Assembly (NCBI RefSeq): GCF_005877885.1
Contig: NZ_VCHY01000033.1
Span: forward strand, 1-36,157
Length of the DNA: 36,157 nucleotides
Origin: Labilibacter sediminis
Lineage (GTDB): Bacteria > Bacteroidota > Bacteroidia > Bacteroidales > Marinilabiliaceae
Direction of reading: 5' to 3'
Each line of letters opens with the position of its first letter. Position 1 is the stretch's first letter. A program made the translations under genes and the position numbers. The notes beneath the pieces were generated by a model, which saw only the letters and a program-made list of their open reading frames with translations, ran no database searches and was not told the DNA's origin. This document shows positions 9,316 through 16,976 of this stretch, one piece after another.

Positions 9316-9342
9316 GGATCAGTACATAAAGTTGGGTCTAAG
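9316..9342 (+). repeat. 27-nt spaced repeat (GGATCA...TGGGTCTAAG), copy 1
   Basis: GGATCA, 11 variable nt, then TGGGTCTAAG. A direct, more degenerate copy is at 9392-9418 (GGATCA ... TGGGTCTAAA register) and an inverted copy at 10365-10391 (20 of 27 positions match copy 1). Copies 1 and 3 bracket the REP transposase unit from outside. Confidence 0.5.
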
Positions 9343-9391
9343 GTAAGAATATGATAATTAATCAAGCATATATTTTAGTAAGCATAGATTG

Positions 9392-9418
9392 GGATCAATC
9401 TAAAACATGGGTCTAAAT
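9392..9418 (+). repeat. 27-nt spaced repeat, copy 2
   Basis: GGATCA at the left, then ATGGGTCTAAAT at the right, with the same overall spacing as copy 1 located 76 nt upstream. Confidence 0.4.
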
Positions 9419-9517
9419 GCTGTGATGTTTGATTAAGTAAGGATTTAGGTTAACCAGTAAAGAAAAAAATGACACCGACAACTGTCTGAATTGCTATCTC
9501 ACCACTTTTATTTTTTC

Positions 9518-9561
9518 AGGCTGAAAGCCTTTAATATCACAACTTGGGGCAACGCCCCAAG
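9518..9561 (+). repeat. left REP-like double hairpin
   Basis: Hairpin 1 is AGGCT-GAA-AGCCT (9518-9530). Hairpin 2 is CTTGGGGC-AAC-GCCCCAAG (9543-9561). A 12-nt spacer TTAATATCACAA separates them. Confidence 0.8.
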
Positions 9562-9650
9562 TACTTATACATCATGGAAACCCAGGCTGTAAGTCTGGAA
9601 CATTTTTATTACATTCATATCTGCAAATCTAATTATATAAACCATACACT

Positions 9651-10103
9651 ATGGGGCAATCATTATCGCAGCTATACGTCCATCTTACTTTCGGCACAAA
9701 AGAAAGATACGCTTTTATTTCTTCAGATTGGGAGCGAAAACTTCTTGCTTTTATTACCGGAATCATAAAGAATCACGATTCTTCTTGTATCATATCTAAT
9801 TGTGTTGAAGATCATGTACACATCCTGTTTAGCATGTCGAAGAACTATGCCTTATCTAAAATTATTGAAAACATTAAAAAGGAATCTTCAAAATGGGTAA
9901 AGGACAATATCCCATCTTGCTCTAAGTTTTCTTGGCAAACAGGTTATGGCGGATTTTCCGTAAGCAGTTCTAAGTTGGAAGTAGTAAAAAGATATATCGA
10001 AAACCAGAAAGAACATCATAAGAAATTGTCCTATCAAGAGGAAGTTAAGATGTTTTTTAAGGAGTATAATCTGGAGTATAATCCTGAATATTACTGGAGA
10101 TAG
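9651..10103 (+). CDS. IS200-like / REP-associated tyrosine transposase
   Basis: 150 aa, single-domain Y1 (HUH) transposase. The metal-binding HUH motif is HVH in CVEDHVHILFSM (~residues 52-63). The catalytic tyrosine is in VVKRYIENQKEHH (~Y118), followed by the HH pair typical of this family. The N-terminus MGQSLSQLYVHLTFGTKERY and the GYGGFSVSSS segment also match IS200-like proteins. Such enzymes cut and rejoin single-stranded DNA at hairpin ends. Flanking two-hairpin inverted repeats support a RAYT role over a free IS200 insertion. The gene looks intact. Confidence 0.9.
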   Translation: MGQSLSQLYVHLTFGTKERYAFISSDWERKLLAFITGIIKNHDSSCIISNCVEDHVHILFSMSKNYALSKIIENIKKESSKWVKDNIPSCSKFSWQTGYGGFSVSSSKLEVVKRYIENQKEHHKKLSYQEEVKMFFKEYNLEYNPEYYWR

Positions 10104-10162
10104 TTTCAGACTTTGACTGCGTCGATTTTCAATTCAGCCTGATATTTGCATAATTACAATTA

Positions 10163-10206
10163 CAAGGGGCGTTGCCCCTTGTTGTGATGTTAAAGGCTTT
10201 CAGCCT
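10163..10206 (-). repeat. right REP-like double hairpin
   Basis: Inverted copy of the left repeat: CAAGGGGC-GTT-GCCCCTTG (10163-10181), then the AGGCT/AGCCT hairpin at 10194-10206. Spacer differs by one base. The remaining 10207-10399 shows no gene. Confidence 0.8.
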
Positions 10207-10364
10207 AAGATTTATAATTTATAAATAATCTTTTTAAAAGGTAACAGCATCATACTAATGCCTTCTGATAAAAAATGAGCTAATAACTCCCCAAAACAGT
10301 CCTTCTTTTATTTTAACTGCTTTTGTTTAATCTCTATTTAACAGTGAAATAAATCCTATTTTTT

Positions 10365-10391
10365 CTTAGACCCAAGTTTTGTATGTGATCC
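10365..10391 (-). repeat. 27-nt spaced repeat, copy 3 (inverted)
   Basis: Reads CTTAGACCCA at the left and TGATCC at the right, the reverse complement of copy 1 in its outer 6 and 10 nt. It lies 9 nt beyond the stop of the propeller gene. Confidence 0.45.
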
Positions 10392-10399
10392 GTCATTAT

Positions 10400-12604
10400 T
10401 TACTTCAATAAAATAAGTTTTCCTGATTTTAATAGTCTATTATTGATTTGAAACTTGAATAGGTACAGTCCATTTTCCAATGAACCAGTATTCCATTTAA
10501 TTTTATATTCCCCTGCTACTTGTTCTTCAGAAACCAGGATTTTCACCTTTTGTCCTGCCGGATTATAGATAGATAGCTCAACCAGGCATGGGTCAGTAAG
10601 CTGATAAGTAAATGTTGTATGGTTATTAAACGGATTTGGGAAAATACTTATGGAAGCCTGATCTTTTGCGCTGTCGACAATCTTATTCAGTCCGGTATTC
10701 GTGTCAAAATTATACGCCATCAACCCCTCATCTCCATTAGCTAAAAACACAATGCCTTCGGAGTTAACTGCTACACCAATGGTTTCTTTACTATCATTGT
10801 TATGCGCTAAACTGGTAAAGGCAGATCCATCAAAACCATAAACTCTAATACCATCCATTCCATTGGCTAAGTATACTTTGCCATCCGGTCCTTTGGTAAC
10901 CTTTCTGGCATCACCATAATCAGTATTCCGGGTTATTAGAGAAAAGGAGCTTCCATCATATTGGTATGCGAGGAGGCCTTGTCCTCCATTGGCCAGTAAT
11001 ACAATGTCATCAGAATAAAGAAAAACACCATAAGCATATCCATTGTCATCGATGTGAGCAGTATTGGTGAAAGAACTGCCGTTGTATGTGTATGCTCTTA
11101 AACCATCTGCTCCGTTAGCTAAAAAAATGGTTCCATTTGAGGCCACAGCAACTCCATAAGCCCTGTTGCTTACTCCATCGTCGATATGTGCCTGAAGGGT
11201 TAATGCGCTGCCATTATAGCTATATGCTCTTAAGCCGTCTTTGCTATTGGCTAAAAACACGGTTCCATCCGGGCTAACTGCTACATCCTGGGCGTATTCG
11301 TAAAAAACACCATCGTCGATGTGGGCTGTATTGGTAAATGTGCTGCCATCATAGCTGTAGGCTCTTAAACCATCATCGTCGTTTGCTAAATAAACGGTGC
11401 CATCATTGGTTAGTGCTATGCTTTGAGCGTAACAGCCATCATTAATATGACCCAAACTTGAAAATGAAGTACCGTTAAAGTTGTAAGCACGAATCCCATC
11501 GCTATGGTTGGCAAGGAAAAGTGTTCCATCTGAGGCCAGAGTAATATTGTTGGCTTTAGCACTTTCATTATAGTTATCGATCGAGGTAAAGGAAGTGCCA
11601 TCATATTCGAATGCCGACAAGCCGCCATAACCACCTGCCAGGTAAACAGTACCATCCGAAGCTAAGGCAACACCTTCGGCAAGGTCGTATTCACCCTCAT
11701 TAGTTATATGGGCAGTGTTTGTAAAGTAAGTCCCGTGAAATTTATATGCTCTCAATCCATCCGAACTATTGGCTACAAAAACAGTACTGTCAGAATCAAC
11801 CGATACCCCTTTGGCTAAATCGTTGGTACGGATGCTGCCTGTATAGTTTAAGGTTGATCCGTCATATCGATAGGCCATCAAACCTTTTGTTCTGTTTGCA
11901 CAGAAGATCAGTTCTTCAATGCTGGCATTGCCACTCTTAGTTGAAAAACTTTGCTTAATTGACAGGACGGCTAAATCCAGCAGGTATTCGCTATTGTCGA
12001 TTTGAGCCGTGTTAGTAAGTGTTGTGCCGTCAAAAGTATACGACCAGAGTCCTTCATTGGCAGTACCTAAATATACCGTTCCTTCACTGGATACCTCCAC
12101 ATCTATTGCGTTGCTGATGTCGTTGATGTGATCGATGTAAGTAAATTCAGTACCATCGTAGCCATACGCACGTAAACCATCTGTTCCGTTGGCAAGTAAT
12201 ACCGTGCCATCATCGGTAATCGCTAAATCTAAGGCTTCACCGCCATCATTAATATGCGAAGCATAAGTGAAAGCTGAGCCATTAAAGGTATAAGCCCACA
12301 AGCCGCCATATCCGTTGGCAATAAAAAGCGTGGTGTTATACAAGGCTATAACCGAATAGGTAAAATCTATCAGGCTTACAATTTCAGCTAGTTTAATTAA
12401 CGAGCCTTCTTGCATGGTGAATGCTTTAATGCCACCGGTTCCGTTAGACATAAATATGGTTTCGTCGCTTGAAGTGTGTACTCCATAAGCGGAACCAACA
12501 TGAATGTTGCGTGATTTAAGAATAAGTTTGTTTGGTAATTCGTCTGAATAGATGGAGCTAAGGAAGCATACATTTAAGATACAAATGATAAATATTTTCA
12601 ACAT
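10400..12604 (-). CDS. secreted protein with 14 propeller-like repeats and T9SS sorting domain
   Basis: 734 aa. A signal peptide is at 1-20 (FIICILNVCFLSSIYS). From ~35 to ~640 there are 14 repeats of about 43-46 residues, each with the pattern DGTVxLANGxDGLRAYxYDG followed by an xTNTAHIDDG-like turn. I count 14 copies of the GLRAY-type core. Fourteen would suit two seven-bladed beta-propellers. Repeat 5 carries an insertion (SIKQSFSTKSGNASIEEL). The last ~80 residues (IFPNPFNNHTTFTYQL, VELSIYNPAGQKV, NGLYLFKFQ) form a T9SS type A / FlgD-like sorting domain. The protein is probably surface-exposed. The ligand is unknown. No catalytic motif is seen. Confidence 0.85.
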   Translation of the reverse strand: MLKIFIICILNVCFLSSIYSDELPNKLILKSRNIHVGSAYGVHTSSDETIFMSNGTGGIKAFTMQEGSLIKLAEIVSLIDFTYSVIALYNTTLFIANGYGGLWAYTFNGSAFTYASHINDGGEALDLAITDDGTVLLANGTDGLRAYGYDGTEFTYIDHINDISNAIDVEVSSEGTVYLGTANEGLWSYTFDGTTLTNTAQIDNSEYLLDLAVLSIKQSFSTKSGNASIEELIFCANRTKGLMAYRYDGSTLNYTGSIRTNDLAKGVSVDSDSTVFVANSSDGLRAYKFHGTYFTNTAHITNEGEYDLAEGVALASDGTVYLAGGYGGLSAFEYDGTSFTSIDNYNESAKANNITLASDGTLFLANHSDGIRAYNFNGTSFSSLGHINDGCYAQSIALTNDGTVYLANDDDGLRAYSYDGSTFTNTAHIDDGVFYEYAQDVAVSPDGTVFLANSKDGLRAYSYNGSALTLQAHIDDGVSNRAYGVAVASNGTIFLANGADGLRAYTYNGSSFTNTAHIDDNGYAYGVFLYSDDIVLLANGGQGLLAYQYDGSSFSLITRNTDYGDARKVTKGPDGKVYLANGMDGIRVYGFDGSAFTSLAHNNDSKETIGVAVNSEGIVFLANGDEGLMAYNFDTNTGLNKIVDSAKDQASISIFPNPFNNHTTFTYQLTDPCLVELSIYNPAGQKVKILVSEEQVAGEYKIKWNTGSLENGLYLFKFQINNRLLKSGKLILLK

Positions 12605-12706
12605 AATTACACCCTCTTATAATTGTAAACAATAGTCATTAGTAATACAGGGTACTTCAATTTTCCCTTCAGTTAACCAGGAGACTGGTCTGAACATTTA
12701 CACAAT

Positions 12707-12736
12707 CATTGCCATATGATAAAGGCAATGTTTTTT
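12707..12736 (+). terminator. orphan plus-strand terminator-like hairpin
   Basis: CATTGCC (12707-12713) pairs with GGCAATG (12724-12730), followed by six T. No plus-strand gene precedes it, so either it ends an unseen small transcript or it is a relic. Confidence 0.45.
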
Positions 12737-12811
12737 GATGATCCATAAAGGTGTAAAGTTCCGAAATAAGCAGTGTCTTGTCAATATATTTAACTTGCTG
12801 GATGTGTGTAG

Positions 12812-13171
12812 GATCAGGGTGTTGGTTGCCGAAAAATAATGGAGAAGCTCAGTAGGTATTTATACGATAAGAACCATAAGCTGTATGGGAGACTGGGCTA
12901 TCGCCCAAAGCCCTATATTAGGTACGACCATTACGGTTGATAGACTACAAAAACGAGGCTGTATTGCTCTGGAAGCCATGTACAACCAAGTGGTTGCCAA
13001 TGGTTCTTCAATATCAACTTCGTTGTTCCTCTTGATGTAGAGTAGCGTTGTATATGCTCAAAGAGAATGCTCCGGTGGAGTATTGAATAAAGAGGAATAG
13101 CGTAGCTACCCGTACGTACGGTATTCTAAGGTGTACCTGTGAGCTATTGGTTCACAGGTTATCTACTCGAT
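12812..13171 (+). ncRNA. 3' remnant of a group II intron
   Basis: From 12978 to 13171 the sequence is closely similar to the last 193 nt of the intron at 16223-16939, including the last hairpins and the 3' end CTACTCGAT. The candidate domain V (13095-13126) is GAATAGCGTA...TACGGTATTC. Domain VI is the ACCTGTGA/TCACAGGT hairpin followed by TTATCTACTCGAT with a likely branch A. The 5' half is missing. Just upstream, 12812-12940 keeps an open frame of 42 codons that ends RPKPYIRYDHYG and stops, possibly the last residues of a deleted maturase; this is only inference. No gene is supported in 12605-13264. Confidence 0.65.
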
Positions 13172-13264
13172 TGTGCTTTCGTGCACTCTTCAGATTCCTA
13201 ATTCTCGCAAAGTATATTTTATAGTATATTATTTCAAATTCCGTATAGTAGAAACATTTATTAT

Positions 13265-14806
13265 TTATTTGGGCATAATCAGTTCCAATGACTGTTTCTG
13301 TTTTTCAGGATAGAGCGCCTTTTTACTTTTCATTTCATTCGACAATACCTTCATCATTCTTTTAAGCTGACCTGGGTTTTCATCCGCAATATTATTGGTT
13401 TCAAACGGATCTTCTTTTAGGTTGAATAATTCATACCTTGGCTCTTTATCTACCTGATAATGGTAGATAATTTTCCAGTGAGTTTGAACGAGACTGGTAA
13501 AATAATTAGAACGATGATTACCATGTGGGAAATGGTTAAGAAATATTTCATCACGCATTTGGTTATTTTTACTCATAAACTGATCTTGTAGATTAAATCC
13601 ATCTATGATAAGACCTTCAGGTAAATTTATATTTGCTACCTGACATATAGTTGGCAAAATGTCCAATATTGTACCTTGTTGCTGTTGAATACTATTACTT
13701 TTAATAGGTGTTTTTTCTTGACAAAATGTTTTTTCATTGGGCGAAATCCACGATGCAATAAATGGTACACGCATACCGCCTTCCCAATGGTTACCTTTTT
13801 TACCTTTTATCGGCGAAGAACTACTGTAGTCATCTTCAATTGGCAGAGGAGCATCCGAACCATTGTCTCCCAAGAAGAAAATAAGCGTATTTTCACCTAA
13901 TCCAATATTTTTTACGTGTTGTATAATATCACCTAATGATTTATCTATGCCTTCAATTAGTGTAGCGTAAGCTTGGGCTTTTTCAGATTTACCAGAGTCT
14001 TTATAATGATCTGCAAAACGTTGATCTGACTGAAAAGGTGTGTGTACAGCATAATGTGACATGTAAAGAAAAAAAGGTTTATTTTCTTCTTTGGCTAGAG
14101 ATAGTGTTTTATTAGCTTCAAGGGTTAAGGCCTCTGTCAGAAATATATCTTTACCATGATATTTCTCTAAACCAGGGACAGCTCTTGATTTTTGGCCTTT
14201 GATATGTCCGAAACCATCCTTCCCGTAATAACTACCTGGGTGTCCGATAGAGCTTCCTGCAATGTTTATGTCGAAACCAAGGTTAAGTGGGTTTTCACCT
14301 TCACTGCCAAAGGGCCCAAAATGAGCTTTCCCCACATGAATGGTTCTATAACCAGCCTGTTGCAGTATGCGTGGAAGGGTTAGCGATTCTTTGGTAAGCC
14401 CTTTCCAATTCCAAATTGATGGACCATACTCTGTTCGATTATTATTCTCTGATCTTATCCAGTTGGTCGTTCTATGCCGAGCGGAGTTTTGTCCAGTCAT
14501 TATTGAAGCTCGTGTGGGAGAACAAACCGAATGTGCATAAAAGTTTGTAAATCGAACTCCTTGCTCAGCCAGCTTCTCCATATTCGGTGTCTTATAATAG
14601 TCATTTAAAAGGTACTTGACCAAATTTCCATTTTTATCTGTTAAAAATGGAACCGAAGTATCCATCAGACCCATATCATCAACTAAAAATACAATAATGT
14701 TTGGAGGGTTGTTTTCTACGGCAGAGGAGATACATGAGGTTACACAAAGCAATGATAGCAGTGAAAAAACTGAAAATATTATTTTTAATCTCATCTTGTA
14801 TTTCAT
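13265..14806 (-). CDS. sulfatase lipoprotein (S1 family, formylglycine-dependent)
   Basis: 513 aa. It removes sulfate esters, probably from a sulfated polysaccharide. The N-terminus carries a lipoprotein signal with a VTSC lipobox (C24 or C25), so the enzyme is probably tethered in the envelope. Metal-binding aspartates lie in NIIVFLVDDMG. The signature CSPTRASIMTG contains the cysteine converted to formylglycine, in the C-x-P-x-R type that needs an anaerobic or aerobic maturase not seen here. Further family motifs are HVGKAHFG, MSHYAVHTP, FLGDNGSDAP and KGNHWEGGMRVPF. The C-terminal subdomain has YELFNLKEDPFETNNI. It precedes the cassette-like genes on the same strand but has no attC-like site after it. 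Confidence 0.93.
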   Translation of the reverse strand: MKYKMRLKIIFSVFSLLSLLCVTSCISSAVENNPPNIIVFLVDDMGLMDTSVPFLTDKNGNLVKYLLNDYYKTPNMEKLAEQGVRFTNFYAHSVCSPTRASIMTGQNSARHRTTNWIRSENNNRTEYGPSIWNWKGLTKESLTLPRILQQAGYRTIHVGKAHFGPFGSEGENPLNLGFDINIAGSSIGHPGSYYGKDGFGHIKGQKSRAVPGLEKYHGKDIFLTEALTLEANKTLSLAKEENKPFFLYMSHYAVHTPFQSDQRFADHYKDSGKSEKAQAYATLIEGIDKSLGDIIQHVKNIGLGENTLIFFLGDNGSDAPLPIEDDYSSSSPIKGKKGNHWEGGMRVPFIASWISPNEKTFCQEKTPIKSNSIQQQQGTILDILPTICQVANINLPEGLIIDGFNLQDQFMSKNNQMRDEIFLNHFPHGNHRSNYFTSLVQTHWKIIYHYQVDKEPRYELFNLKEDPFETNNIADENPGQLKRMMKVLSNEMKSKKALYPEKQKQSLELIMPK

Positions 14807-14855
14807 TATTTCCTGATATTAATTTCATAGTTCCAAATTTCTGTTTTCTTGCATG

Positions 14856-14940
14856 GTTGGCAACGTACGTACCGGCTATGAAGCGTTGGCTTGTGTTGCG
14901 CCTGCGGCAAGCCTATGCATTATTACGGCTTGTTGCCAGC
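14856..14940 (-). repeat. attC-like site 1 (after the Fic gene)
   Basis: Read on the minus strand it starts GGCAACAAGCCG and ends GTACGTTGCC, so its ends are inverted. The inner hairpin is GGCTTG/CAAGCC. The left end overlaps the last codons of the Fic gene (the GNKP codons), as attC sites often overlap cassette gene ends. The recombination core is not a perfect RYYYAAC/GTTRRRY. Confidence 0.5.
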
Positions 14941-16062
14941 TGGCATTTCTATTAATTCATAATTTGTACTTCTTCCTCCTGCAGCTTCTTTCTGCAAAAT
15001 GCTTTTTGATATCAGGTCGTTGATATCTCTAACAGCAGAATCTTTTGAACACTTTGTAATCTTTGCCCATTTGGAAGATGTTAATTTCCCATCAAACCCA
15101 TCCAATAACATGTTCAGTATTTTCTTTTGCCTTTCATTGATAACTGTTTCTGAATGCTTTCGCCAAAAGTCAGCTTTAAAAAGTACTTTTGTTAGTACAG
15201 TTTCAGTAGATTTCAGAGCATTTGACAGGCATGTTAAAAACCATACAATCCAGCTCGTTATATTTAAATCGCCTTTTTGTGTTTTTTCAAGCATTTCATA
15301 ATACTGTTTTCTCTCTAATCTAATTTGCGCTGACATACTATAATATCGCTGATTACTCTTGTCTGATTGAGCAAGAAGCAAATCTGTTATTGCTCTAGTT
15401 ATTCTACCATTTCCATCGTCAAATGGATGAATCGTAACAAACCACAAATGAGCTATTGCTGCTTTAAGAACTAAATCAATTTTACTATTATTGAACCAAT
15501 CTAAAAAATGAGCCATTTCCTTTTCTAACAATTCCGAATCTGGAGCTTGAAAATGTACTTTTTCTTTTCCCATTGCTCCGGAAACAACTTGCATTGGTCC
15601 CGTAGTATCTTTTCTCCAATCTGCAACTGTGATTTTGTACATTCCACTTCTTCCTGTTGGAAACAGAGCTGCATGCCAATCAAATAATCTGTCAGCTGTT
15701 AATGGTTTGAAGCAGTTTTGAGTTGCATCTAGCATCATTTCGACTACACCTTCAACATTCTTGTCAGAATCAACAGCACCTGCAATCTCCATTCCCAGTT
15801 TACGTGCGATTGAAGAACGAACTTGGTCTGGATTTAATATTTCACCTTCGATTTCTGAAGATTTTAGTACGTCCAGAGTTAAAGTGTCGAGTAAAGCTTC
15901 ATTTCTTAAATCGAAACCAAGTGTTTCCATTTTCCCTACTAGTCTTCCTTGCAGGTTTCTTACTTCACTCAATAGGTTTATGAAATCATTCGTATTCCAT
16001 GTAAACTCTGGCCATTGGTCTTTTTGATGTATAAAAGCTTTCATTCGATGCATTATTTGCAA
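14923..16062 (-). CDS. Fic family AMP-transferase with N-terminal inhibitory helix and C-terminal HTH
   Basis: 379 aa. The Fic motif is canonical, HPFDDGNGRITR (from H212), so it probably transfers AMP from ATP to a protein hydroxyl. N-terminal residues ~8-95 match the DUF4172-type region. The inhibitory motif S/TxxxE(G/N) is present as SSEIEG (68-73), which marks a class II Fic protein kept inactive by its own helix. The C-terminus (~320-375) contains a winged-helix segment KLTSSKWAKITKCSKDSAV followed by NDLISKSILQ, seen in many Fic proteins. Start at M1 or, as likely, M7 (16044, MKAFIHQ). No antitoxin partner is adjacent. It is flanked on both sides by attC-like palindromes, which suggests that it was acquired as a cassette. 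Confidence 0.93.
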   Translation of the reverse strand: MQIMHRMKAFIHQKDQWPEFTWNTNDFINLLSEVRNLQGRLVGKMETLGFDLRNEALLDTLTLDVLKSSEIEGEILNPDQVRSSIARKLGMEIAGAVDSDKNVEGVVEMMLDATQNCFKPLTADRLFDWHAALFPTGRSGMYKITVADWRKDTTGPMQVVSGAMGKEKVHFQAPDSELLEKEMAHFLDWFNNSKIDLVLKAAIAHLWFVTIHPFDDGNGRITRAITDLLLAQSDKSNQRYYSMSAQIRLERKQYYEMLEKTQKGDLNITSWIVWFLTCLSNALKSTETVLTKVLFKADFWRKHSETVINERQKKILNMLLDGFDGKLTSSKWAKITKCSKDSAVRDINDLISKSILQKEAAGGRSTNYELIEMPAGNKP

Positions 16063-16160
16063 CGAAAATACAGCTTATTCGTCGCATTTCAAAAATAATC
16101 GTTGCTCTTTGTGCATTGAATAATAAAATTAATCGTTGCATGTAATGTTTTTTTCTGCTT

Positions 16161-16946
16161 GCTAACGTTAATTGCATGAGGCGTTGCCATCCCGCAGGAT
16201 GGTTATGACTTATTCATATTGTGTGTGCCCTGCATGTGCTGCAGTACACCCACACCCGAAGTTGTTGAAAAAAATTGAAAATACAAATTATCTTCAATAA
16301 ACCACGGTTTGGGTTACATAATTTTATCCAGAGGGTGTAAGTCCCATCACGGGCGGAGGTAACGCTCCGAACCGTTAGCAAGTGGCAAGCTGGTTTGGGG
16401 TGACCCATGCAGTGAAGGAAGCCAAACGGCAAATTCCGGTACTGACGGACAGAATTGGAGCGAAGCGCAAATCACGAATGCCTAAAGAGAATAACACTAA
16501 TGAGCTAAATCGCATAAGAGGCTTTAAAAACCGGATGAGTAACCACATCATTGCAACGTCCAAACGCCAAGGAGGCGAGTGTTTATAAAGTAGATGCGGC
16601 AGGCATTGGAGGAAAGCCTGCCTGTCGGCAAGTCAGGGGTACAGCACTTACCAGGGGAGAGCTTCGTAACCACGAGTTGGTAGAGCGGAGCAGTCAGCAG
16701 AGGTCAGAGTATCCAACAGAAACGTGGCTATATTGACATGGTCGACATGTACAACCAAGTATCTGTACCTTATCTTCTAAACCAACTTTGTTGTTCCCCC
16801 AGATGTAGAGAAATGTTGTATATGTTCAAAGAGAATGCTCCAAAGGAGCCTTAAATGAAGAAGAATAGCGTAGCTACCCTTACGTACGGTATTCTAAGGT
16901 GTACCTGTGAGCTATTGGTTCACAAGCCATCTACTCGATTGGCAAC
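16161..16946 (-). repeat. attC-like site 2, split by a group II intron
   Basis: The two halves are 16161-16222 and 16940-16946. Joined and read on the minus strand they give GTTGCCAACAATATG ... GGGATGGCAACGC ... CAATTAACGTTAGC. Over about 67 nt this is nearly the same as site 6 (21611-21685), including the inner hairpin around CCTGCGGGATGG. It follows the CapA gene. Confidence 0.65.
16223..16939 (+). ncRNA. ORF-less group II intron
   Basis: 717 nt. It begins GTGTGCCCTGCATG, a standard group II 5' end, and finishes CTACTCGAT. Domain I landmarks are GAGGGTGTAAGTCCC, CCGTTAGCAAGTGGCAAGC and GAATTGGAGCGAAGCGC. The segment usually found before the maturase gene is present (AGCGGAGCAGTCAGCAGAGG), but the maturase itself is missing, with only about 100 nt between that segment and the 3' domains. 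Candidate domain V is 16863-16894 and domain VI 16902-16939. Its last 193 nt match the remnant at 12978-13171. Both ends are fixed by the uninterrupted sister repeat at 21611-21685 (CATATTGT joined to TGGC). It could splice only with a maturase supplied in trans. Small ORFs inside it are not genes. Confidence 0.8.
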
Positions 16947-16976
16947 AGAGATTGAGCATATCTATTCACGTAAAAA

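Larger units (their letters stand above)
9518..10206 (+). mobile_element. REP-associated transposase unit bounded by 44-nt inverted repeats
   Basis: The 689-bp unit runs from one two-hairpin repeat (9518-9561) through a Y1 transposase gene (9651-10103) to an inverted copy of that repeat (10163-10206). The repeats agree at 39 of 44 positions. Four of the five differences are paired changes in a hairpin stem, TT/AA against AA/TT, so the structure is conserved rather than the bases. This is the arrangement of a REP-associated tyrosine transposase (RAYT) with its own REP elements. It does not interrupt any recognisable gene. Confidence 0.8.

Noticed and set aside
9544-9768. 74-residue ORF overlapping the transposase
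   Set aside because: It is another frame across the left REP hairpin and the transposase start; the transposase frame has clear motifs.
14923-16062. Fic/antitoxin pair
   Set aside because: No small antitoxin gene is adjacent. The inhibitory motif is inside the Fic protein itself.
16382-16736. Two small plus-strand ORFs inside the group II intron
   Set aside because: They cover conserved RNA structure of domains I-III and do not encode reverse transcriptase or maturase residues.
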